Below, piece by piece: positions 32,699 to 37,589 of a DNA stretch of 37,589 bases. The DNA is taken from assembly GCA_964416315.1 (NCBI GenBank), contig CAYQDR010000038.1, positions 1 through 37,589 on the forward strand, given 5' to 3'. The notes beneath the pieces are model-generated. The model searched no databases. It had not been told where the DNA came from and saw only the letters and a list, made by a program, of their open reading frames with translations. The DNA comes from CAYQDR01 sp964416315 (GTDB lineage: Bacteria > Methylomirabilota > Methylomirabilia > Rokubacteriales > DASRDR01). Position 1 is the stretch's first letter, and each line of letters opens with the position of its first letter. Position numbers and translations under genes: made by a program.

Positions 32699-33445
32699 AT
32701 GAAGCTCGAGGGACGCAAGGCCATGGTGACCGGGGGCTCGCGCGGGATCGGGCGCGCCATCGCCGTCGAGCTCGCCCGGGAAGGCGCGGACGTGGCGCTG
32801 AACTACCTCGCCAGCGAGGGACCCGCGCTGGACGTCGCTCGCGAGATCGAGAAGCTCGGGCGCCGGGCCCTGGCCGTGCGCGCCGACGTCAGCGACTTTC
32901 CGGACACCTTCCGGATGGCGCAGCAGATCCTCGGCGCGTTCGGCCACGTGGACATCCTCGTCAACAACGCCGGAATCACGAGCGACAAGACCTTCGTGAA
33001 GATGGATCACGCGGCTTGGCGCAAGGTGCTCGCGATCAACCTGGACGGGGTGTTCAACTGCACCAAGGTCTTCGTCGACTCGATGCTCAAGCGGAGCTAC
33101 GGGCGGATCGTCAACATCACGTCGGTCATCGGCCAGATCGGCAACTTCGGCCAGGCCAACTACGCCGCCTCGAAGGCCGGGGTGAGCGCCATGACCAAGT
33201 CGCTCGCGCGCGAGCTCGCGGGCAAGGGGATCACCGTCAACGCGATCGCCCCCGGCTTCATCGAGACGGAGATGGTGGGCACCCTTCCGGAGAAAGTCCG
33301 CCAGCGGCTGCTCGACCAGATCCCGCTCAAGCGCTTCGGCCGTGCCGAAGAGGTCGCCCGGGCCGTCGTGTACCTCGTCTCCTCGGACGGCGACTACATC
33401 ACGGGCGAAGAGCTCTCGATCAACGGCGGCCTCCTGATGCGCTGA
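32699..33445 (+). CDS. phaB: Acetoacetyl-CoA reductase (PhaB/FabG-like SDR)
   Basis: 248 residues with TGGSRGIG (11-18), NNAG (89-92) and catalytic S142, Y155, K159 (NYAASKAG), with APGFIETEM and ITGEELSINGG at the C-terminus. PhaB reduces acetoacetyl-CoA to (R)-3-hydroxybutyryl-CoA with NADPH. The sequence cannot separate it from a FabG; the surrounding PHA genes favour PhaB. AAGGGGGG lies 7 bases before the ATG. It is the first gene of an operon with the chimeric peroxiredoxin-like protein (7-bp gap) and the selenoprotein. Confidence 0.82.
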   Translation: MKLEGRKAMVTGGSRGIGRAIAVELAREGADVALNYLASEGPALDVAREIEKLGRRALAVRADVSDFPDTFRMAQQILGAFGHVDILVNNAGITSDKTFVKMDHAAWRKVLAINLDGVFNCTKVFVDSMLKRSYGRIVNITSVIGQIGNFGQANYAASKAGVSAMTKSLARELAGKGITVNAIAPGFIETEMVGTLPEKVRQRLLDQIPLKRFGRAEEVARAVVYLVSSDGDYITGEELSINGGLLMR

Positions 33446-33452
33446 GGTCCAT

Positions 33453-34013
33453 GTGAAGAACGCTTCCCTCGGGCTCCTCCTGGCGCTCGGCGCCATCTCA
33501 GCGCCCGACGTGTGCGCGCAGCCGGTCGGCCGCCCCTACCGGATCGGCATCCTGCACGAGGGCTACCTCCCGGCTATCGCACAGGTGCAGGGCCTGAAGG
33601 CTGGGCTCAAGGCGGCCGGTCTCGAAGAAGGCCGCGACGTCACCTTCGAGGTGCGCCCCACCCGGGGAACTCCCGAAGCCGCGCCGGCCGCCGCGGCCGA
33701 GCATCTCGCTCAGTTCGAAGCCGCGGGCGCCCAGGTCGTGGGCGTCAGCGTAGACATCCCGAACACGCTCGAGGCGTTCGTCAAGGCCAACGGGATCCGG
33801 CACCCGCTCCTGTCGGACTTCGGCCGGAAGATGCTCCCGGCCTACGGGGTCATGGTCACGGACGAGAAGAGCCCGATCTACCGGTACGCGAAGCGGTCCT
33901 ACTTCATCCTGGACCGCCAGGGAGTGCTCCGGTGGATGAAGATCCAGGACAACCCGCTGGACCTCCTCAAGCCCGAGGACGTGCTGAAGGCCCTCAAGGA
34001 GTCCGGCGCGTGA
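33453..34013 (+). CDS. Chimeric protein: ABC substrate-binding N-terminus joined to a peroxiredoxin C-terminal half
   Basis: 186 residues from GTG 33453. Residues 1-23 are a Sec signal. Residues about 24-84 (GRPYRIGILHEGYLP, QGLKAGLKAAGLEEGRDVTF, TPEAAPAAAAEHL) match the start of tripartite-like ABC substrate-binding proteins. From about 85 (AQFEAAGAQVVGVSVDIPN) to the end it matches the second half of an AhpC/TSA-type peroxiredoxin, with HPLLSDFGRKMLPAYGV and SYFILDRQGVLRW. The peroxiredoxin part lacks the N-terminal half that carries the peroxidatic cysteine, so the usual chemistry is absent. It overlaps the downstream selenoprotein gene as GTGA. Recent gene fusion by deletion or an assembly join are alternatives. 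Confidence 0.72.
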   Translation: MKNASLGLLLALGAISAPDVCAQPVGRPYRIGILHEGYLPAIAQVQGLKAGLKAAGLEEGRDVTFEVRPTRGTPEAAPAAAAEHLAQFEAAGAQVVGVSVDIPNTLEAFVKANGIRHPLLSDFGRKMLPAYGVMVTDEKSPIYRYAKRSYFILDRQGVLRWMKIQDNPLDLLKPEDVLKALKESGA

Positions 34014-34537
34014 GGCGGCGCGTCGCGCTCGCGCTTCTCGCCGTCGCCCTCGCGGCGACGGCCGGGCTCGCCGCCGAGCCGGCCTTCGACGTCCAGCGGT
34101 ACGACCCGCCGAAGGCGGCCCCGGAGTTCGCGCTGCCGGACCTCGAGGGGCGCACGGTCAGGCTCGCGGACCTCCGCGGCAAGGTCGTCCTCCTCTACTT
34201 CTGGGCGACATGGTGACCGGACTGCCGGAAGGAGTTGCCTTCCGTCAATAGGCTGTACACGGATCTGCGCGGGAAAGGATTCGAGGTCCTCCTCGTCAAC
34301 TTTCGGGAGGACCCGGAGTACGTCCGGCGCACCGTCCGGGAGCGCGGCTACACCGCCCCGGTCCTGATCGACCGGAGCGGCGACGTGACCGGACGGCTCT
34401 ACGGGGTGTGGGGGACGCCGACCTCGTACTTCGTGGATCGGAAGGGCCAGCTCGTGGGGCGCATCGTGGGGCCGCGCCCGTGGGGCGCCCCGGCGGCGCG
34501 CGCCTACGTCGAGGCGCTGCTCGACGCAAAGCCCTGA
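34010..34537 (+). CDS. Selenocysteine-containing TlpA-like thioredoxin (UxxC), in-frame UGA
   Basis: 175 residues if TGA 34214-34216 is read as selenocysteine (residue 69). Frames before and after the TGA are the same. The protein has a signal peptide (about 1-22, VALALLAVALAATAGLAAEP), then a TlpA/ResA-like fold: APEFALPDLEGRTVRLADLR, GKVVLLYFWATW-U-PDC-RKELPSVN, VLLVNFRED, RLYGVWGTPTSYFVDRKGQL (cis-proline before the Thr) and a C-terminal helix. The TGA takes the first Cys of WCxxC, while C72 is kept, giving the UxxC redox centre known from selenoprotein thioredoxins. It acts as a thiol-disulfide or peroxide-linked reductant outside the membrane. GTG 34010 overlaps the previous stop. Ordinary gene finders would call two fragments, 34010-34216 and 34235-34537. 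Confidence 0.85.
34217..34252 (+). promoter_or_regulatory. Bacterial SECIS-like stem-loop after the in-frame UGA
   Basis: CGGAAGG (34226-34232), loop AGTTG (34233-34237), CCTTCCG (34238-34244): a 7-bp perfect apical stem. The loop starts 16 nt after the UGA and has a G at its second position, matching the bacterial SECIS rules (apical loop 16-37 nt away, G in the first two loop bases). Weaker pairs T23-A47, G24-C46 and C17/C18-G52/G51 (last two digits of the coordinate) extend the stem back to the UGA. Codons here (TTG, CCT, AAT) are unusually AT-rich for this genome, as expected if RNA structure constrains them. Confidence 0.75.
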
Positions 34538-34553
34538 GGGTCTTTCCCCCTCC

Positions 34554-34588
34554 CCCTCCCCCTACCCTCTCCCCCGAGGGGGAGAGGG
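34554..34588. repeat. Dispersed palindromic repeat (selenoprotein/phaJ convergent gap)
   Basis: CCCTCCCCCTA then CCCTCTCCCCC-GA-GGGGGAGAGGG. On the minus strand it encodes the final residues PSPPRGRG and the TAG of the PhaJ-like gene. Confidence 0.72.
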
Positions 34589-35149
34589 AAATTTCACGAG
34601 CTGGAAGGCCTGGCTCGCGAGGGCGAGCCCGGCCGCGGTCCAGAACGCCATCGCGCGGAAGGCGAGGGTCGCCGGCGCGCAGGCGAGCGCCCCGAGGGTC
34701 CCCCGCCCGGCCGCCTCCGCGTACTCGACGTGCTCCTGCGCGGGGATGACCCACGCCTCTCCGTCGAGGACCGGCTCCCCGTCCTGGTTCAGGCACACGG
34801 TCCGGAGCCTCAGCCGGTTGCGCTCCACCAGGACCTCGGCCACCTCGACCCGCGCCGTGATCCTGTCCCCGACGTACACCGGCTTCACGAAGCGGAAGTT
34901 CTGCGAGACGTAGATCGCGCCCGGACCCGGCAGCCGCGTGCCGATCACCGCCGACAGCAGGCCCCCCGTGAGCATGCCGGGGGCGATCACCTGCCCGAAG
35001 CGCGACGCCGCGGCGAAGGTCTCGTCGGAGTGGATCGGGTTGTCGTCGCCCGTCGCGTCCACGAACTCTCGGATCGTCTCGGGGGTGATCCGCCGCGTGA
35101 GCTGGGCCGCGTCGCCGACCCTGAGCTCGTGGACCGTGCGCCCGATCAT
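34562..35149 (-). CDS. phaJ: (R)-specific enoyl-CoA hydratase, PhaJ/MaoC-like, with C-terminal extension
   Basis: 195 residues. Residues 1-138 are a hot-dog MaoC hydratase: the hydratase-2 motif holds D35 and H40 (ATGDDNPIHSDETFA), followed by GQVIAPGMLTGGLLSAVIG and NFRFVKPVYVGDRITARVEV. It converts trans-2-enoyl-CoA from beta-oxidation to (R)-3-hydroxyacyl-CoA for PHA synthase. Typical PhaJ stops near 135-155 residues. Here another 50 residues follow, including a hydrophobic stretch (AFRAMAFWTAAGLALASQAF), and the last ones are encoded by the palindromic repeat. ATG 35149 overlaps the phaE stop as ATGA, so it is part of the phaC-phaE-phaJ operon. Confidence 0.86.
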   Translation of the reverse strand: MIGRTVHELRVGDAAQLTRRITPETIREFVDATGDDNPIHSDETFAAASRFGQVIAPGMLTGGLLSAVIGTRLPGPGAIYVSQNFRFVKPVYVGDRITARVEVAEVLVERNRLRLRTVCLNQDGEPVLDGEAWVIPAQEHVEYAEAAGRGTLGALACAPATLAFRAMAFWTAAGLALASQAFQLVKFPSPPRGRG

Positions 35150-35742
35150 GGGCCCTCCGGGGCCTGCGTCGCGCGCCGCTCGGCGGCCGCCTCGTGGTCG
35201 GCGACGGCGCGCGCGACGTCGAGCAGGAGCTTCCGGAGCTCGTCGAGCCGGTCCTCGAGCCCCTCGATCCGCTCCTCGAGGCCGACGACCTGCGAGGCCA
35301 GGGCGACGACCTGCTGGCGGGAGGGAAGGCCGAGCGTCCGGAGCGCCGTGTCGGTGTACTGCTCCATCCCCTTGCGGAGCGGCGCCTGGGCCGCGAGCCA
35401 CTGGTCGAGGTATCGCCCGAGCGCCTGGGCGAACTCGTCCGTGGCCATCGCCTGCCCGAGCACCTTGGACCAGGTCTCGATCCACTGGTCCATGAGCGCT
35501 TTCCACTGCTGCATGAACTCGGGCGTGAGACCCCCCTGCGCCGCGGCCTTCTGCCAGAGCTCCATCCCCTGCGCCAGGAGGGGGCGCCAGAACTCGGTGA
35601 AGTCGGGTAAGGGGGGCTGCGGGGGCTTCGCGGCCTGCCCCATCGCGCGGAGCCAGGCCTCCGTGCTTTCCTTCACCGCGCGCCGCCACGGATCGAAGAT
35701 CTCGGTATCCACGGCTGCCTCCATTATGCCACGCTGCGTCAT
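35146..35742 (-). CDS. phaE: PHA synthase small subunit (PhaE/PhaR type)
   Basis: 198 residues from ATG 35742 (ATG 35724 is an alternative). It is helical with tryptophan-rich repeats (DPWRRAVKESTEAWLRAMGQ, FTEFWRPLLAQGMELW, QWKALMDQWIETWSKVLGQA) and a C-terminal coiled coil (GLEERIEGLEDRLDELRKLL), as in PhaE of class III or the short PhaR of class IV synthases. It activates PhaC. It begins 5 bp after the phaC stop and overlaps phaJ. Its start region holds the 13-mer ATGACGCAGCGTG also found in the phasin promoter. Confidence 0.82.
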   Translation of the reverse strand: MTQRGIMEAAVDTEIFDPWRRAVKESTEAWLRAMGQAAKPPQPPLPDFTEFWRPLLAQGMELWQKAAAQGGLTPEFMQQWKALMDQWIETWSKVLGQAMATDEFAQALGRYLDQWLAAQAPLRKGMEQYTDTALRTLGLPSRQQVVALASQVVGLEERIEGLEDRLDELRKLLLDVARAVADHEAAAERRATQAPEGP

Positions 35743-35747
35743 CCCCG

Positions 35748-36824
35748 TTACCCGGCCCGCGCCGCAAGCCACTCCGCCACGCGCGGCCAGCAGTGCTTCC
35801 CGGCCGAGCGGCCCGCGATCAGCGAGATGTGCCCCCCGGGCAGCTCGAGGTACGTCTTGTCGGACGTCCCGACGTGGTCCAGGAGCGCGTTGACGCACGG
35901 CGCTGGCGCGATGTTGTCGTCGGCGCCCGCGACGACGAACACGGGGCAGCGGATCTGGCCGAGGTCCACGCGCCGGCCCCCGAGGCTGAGCTCCCCGCGA
36001 ACCAGCCGGTTGTCCTGGTAGAACTCCTTCACCCACTGGCGGAAGAACTCGGCAGGGAAGGCGACGTACTCGTTCGCCCACTGCGAGAGCGCCCGATATC
36101 CCTCGACGTACTGCGGGTTGTCCAGGTTCCACCAGAGGTTCAACGCCGTCGAGATGTCCATGGTCGGCTTGAGCAGCTTGAACCCGACCCGCACCCAGTC
36201 CGCGGGGATGGCGCCGACCGTGTCCACCACCCGGTCCACGTCGTAGAAGCGCTTGTCGAGCCACTTGGCGAACAGCCCCGCCTTCGAGAAGTCGATGGGG
36301 CCCGCCATGTTCGCGTAGGCGCGCAGGGGGACGTCGGGGTGCGAGGCGACGAAGGCGGCCGACAGCGGGGCCCCCATGCAGTAGCCGATCACGGCGAGCT
36401 CCGGGGCGCCGGCGGCCTCGAGCACCTTGCGGGCGACGCGCGGGAGGATGCGTGTCACGCACTCATCCACGGTGAGCCCGTCGTCCTCCTCGCCGAACAC
36501 GCCCCAGTCCAGGAGGTAGAAGTCGAACCCCTGGCCGCACATGTACTCGACGAAGGAGGCGCCCGGCTGCAGGTCGAAGATGTACGGGCGACTGATCCCC
36601 AGGTTCGGAACGAACAGCACGGGGACCCGGAGCGTCCGTCTGGACGCGTAGCGGTACACCCGGGTCTTGTTCCGGCGGTAGACCTCGACCCGCGGGCTCA
36701 GCCCGACCCGGGGCTCGGGCCGGCCGCTCAGCAGCTCGAGCGCCGTGCCGGCGCGCCTGAGGTTCTTCAGCCACTCGTCGGAGAGCGTCTTCACCGTCTC
36801 CGCCTGCCGCGTCGGATCGAACAT
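35748..36824 (-). CDS. phaC: Class III PHA synthase catalytic subunit PhaC
   Basis: 358 residues, the class III length. The lipase-like box is GYCMGA with nucleophile C149, D302 or D303 in AGADDNIAPAP is the acid and H332 in PGGHISLIAG is the base. FVPNLGISRPYIFDLQPG and LLDWG complete the alpha/beta-hydrolase core. It polymerises (R)-3-hydroxyacyl-CoA on granules, with the PhaE-like protein downstream as partner. The start ATG 36824 has GGGAGGAG five bases upstream. No PhaA thiolase is in the window. Confidence 0.93.
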   Translation of the reverse strand: MFDPTRQAETVKTLSDEWLKNLRRAGTALELLSGRPEPRVGLSPRVEVYRRNKTRVYRYASRRTLRVPVLFVPNLGISRPYIFDLQPGASFVEYMCGQGFDFYLLDWGVFGEEDDGLTVDECVTRILPRVARKVLEAAGAPELAVIGYCMGAPLSAAFVASHPDVPLRAYANMAGPIDFSKAGLFAKWLDKRFYDVDRVVDTVGAIPADWVRVGFKLLKPTMDISTALNLWWNLDNPQYVEGYRALSQWANEYVAFPAEFFRQWVKEFYQDNRLVRGELSLGGRRVDLGQIRCPVFVVAGADDNIAPAPCVNALLDHVGTSDKTYLELPGGHISLIAGRSAGKHCWPRVAEWLAARAG

Positions 36825-37009
36825 TCGACTCCTCCCATCGGGTTGGCGCTCACGGGGCCGACCTCCCGGCCCGGCGTCCAAGCCCCACCGTCATGATAGG
36901 GGCGTCCGGCACAGGGTGGGGCACGGATTCGGAGGGATCGATCGCGGGCGGAGATGGACGAGCCGATCGCGCGGTCCGGCGCGGGCTCGGCCCTGCGCGG
37001 CGCGCGCCG
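36825..37009. other. phaC 5' region, no gene
   Basis: This stretch holds the phaC Shine-Dalgarno and a possible -10 TATCAT (36898-36893, minus) without a convincing -35. With the adjoining repeat copy B it makes a 369-bp gene-free gap between phaC and the SCP2 gene. I see no RNA gene or credible small ORF in it. Confidence 0.5.
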
Positions 37010-37197
37010 CCTCAGATCCTGTGAAGAAATGGCGGGCGGGTCCGAGACCCGACTCTCCCCGCCCGGGCTTCTCGCAACGCTCCCGTCATTCGCCTCGCGG
37101 CCGTGGCGTTCCGCTCCGAGCCGCGGCTTTGCCGCGGCAACGTCCTCTGGGGGAGGCCCGGGAGGGGGCCGTCGAGGCCCCCTCCCGATGAACTCAG
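37010..37197. repeat. Dispersed 188-bp repeat, copy B
   Basis: Nearly identical, in the same orientation, to 26592-26776. It runs from CCTCAG to GATGAACTCAG and includes the GGGAGGGGGCC/GGCCCCCTCCC stem. As in copy A, the TGA of the adjacent minus-strand gene (37194-37196, SCP2) lies inside its right terminus. Confidence 0.85.
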
Positions 37198-37514
37198 ATG
37201 CCGAAGATGCCCGCCAGGCGCATCGCGAGCCCCATGTCCCCCTTGAGCTTGAGCCGCCCGGACATGAACGCCATCTGCGCGTTGAGCTTGCCGGCCACCA
37301 TGTCGAGCCAGTCGGGCGCCGACATGGTCAGCGTGAGGTTCGGCGAGGCTGCGGCCCCGGCGGTCACCGCGCACTTCCCGTCGGCGATCTCCACGTGGTA
37401 GGTCCCGCCGCCCTCCCCCGTGACCTCGTACTGGACGACGGCCTTGACGCCCTGCGCCCGGTCCGGCTTGAACCGGCTCGGCATCGCGTCGAAAATCTCC
37501 TTCACGGTCGCCAT
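37194..37514 (-). CDS. SCP2 sterol-carrier-domain protein
   Basis: 106 residues forming a stand-alone SCP2 fold: MATVKEIFDAMPSRFKPDRA, VVQYEVTGEGGGTYHVEIAD, GAAASPNLTLTMSAPDWLDM and NAQMAFMSGRLKLKGDMGLA. It binds fatty acyl or other lipid ligands in the cytosol. AAGGAGG lies 8 bases before the ATG. Upstream of phaC on the same strand but separated by 369 bp with the repeat; a lipid-storage link is suggested by context only. Confidence 0.87.
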   Translation of the reverse strand: MATVKEIFDAMPSRFKPDRAQGVKAVVQYEVTGEGGGTYHVEIADGKCAVTAGAAASPNLTLTMSAPDWLDMVAGKLNAQMAFMSGRLKLKGDMGLAMRLAGIFGI

Positions 37515-37589
37515 ACCACCGCCTCCTTACAGGCCTAGCCTGGATTTCCACAGAGGGGAATTTGCCTAACATTCTGGCGTCTGACCAAG
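37515..37589 (-). other. SCP2 gene 5' flank
   Basis: AT-richer than average, carrying the Shine-Dalgarno. On the minus strand it begins TTGGTCAGAC (37588-37579), one good half of a FadR-type site (TGGTCnGACCA) with a poor second half (GCCA). Confidence 0.3.

Noticed and set aside
34214..34216. TGA as an ordinary nonsense mutation or frameshift splitting the thioredoxin
   Set aside because: The frame is preserved on both sides, the position is the catalytic Cys and a SECIS-like hairpin follows; recoding is the better reading, though a sequencing error is not excluded.
37579..37588. FadR-type operator before SCP2
   Set aside because: Only one half-site is good (TGGTCAGAC); the second half deviates and it lies at the window edge.

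Overview
This is a very GC-rich (roughly 70 percent by eye), gene-dense bacterial segment with short intergenic gaps, many ATGA/GTGA start-stop overlaps and frequent GTG starts. The gene mix is a 2-oxoacid:ferredoxin oxidoreductase, an orphan RACo-type corrinoid activator, a zinc-ribbon/cyclase/AAA/TPR signalling protein, a DUF1800/DUF1501 pair and a class III PHA synthase cluster. It fits an uncultivated soil or subsurface lineage such as Candidatus Rokubacteria or a relative. That placement is inference from gene content and composition; no rRNA or marker gene settles it.

Layout. 1-2.5 kb (minus): a 2-oxoacid:ferredoxin oxidoreductase operon (fused gamma/delta, then partial alpha) behind a near-consensus promoter whose start site is covered by a perfect FadR-type operator. 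2.5-7.1 kb: PPOX flavoprotein, Cys/Met-metabolism PLP enzyme, MocR regulator, HAD phosphatase and two small unknown genes. 7.1-10.9 kb (minus): GatC-like protein, amidase, an unusual MOSC-Smr fusion and a membrane protein, joined by overlapping codons. 11-12.8 kb: RACo-like activator. 12.9-17.2 kb (minus): adenylate cyclase/AAA/TPR protein and YchF. 17.3-19.5 kb (plus): EamA transporter and a secreted HExxH peptidase. 19.6-22 kb is a defence island in decay: two type I-C-like CRISPR repeats joined directly to a truncated cas3, a tiny ORF, a Phd/PIN toxin-antitoxin pair with its operator, and a WYL regulator. 22.1-26.5 kb: DMT transporter, queF, DUF1501 (Tat) and DUF1800 (lipoprotein, frameshifted in a G tract). 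26.6-31.4 kb: ClpS-like adaptor, alcohol dehydrogenase, truncated CoA-transferase, SDR and long-chain acyl-CoA ligase. 31.4-37.5 kb: PHA storage cluster (phasin, PhaR-type regulator, PhaB, PhaJ, PhaE, PhaC and an SCP2 protein).

The most notable item lies inside the PHA region. A periplasmic TlpA-like thioredoxin (34010-34537) has an in-frame TGA at exactly the first position of its CxxC motif, giving UPDC. A hairpin with its loop 16 nt after the TGA fits the bacterial SECIS rule. It is therefore very probably an unrecognised selenoprotein, split in two by ordinary gene calling. The gene before it is a chimera of an ABC substrate-binding N-terminus and a peroxiredoxin C-terminal half.

The region also carries two families of non-coding repeats. 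One is a 185-188 bp element present twice, each copy supplying the stop codon of the gene it abuts. The other is a CCCTCAC/CCCTCTCCCCC palindrome present five times in full and once as the hairpin alone; in two genes it encodes the last residues and the stop codon.
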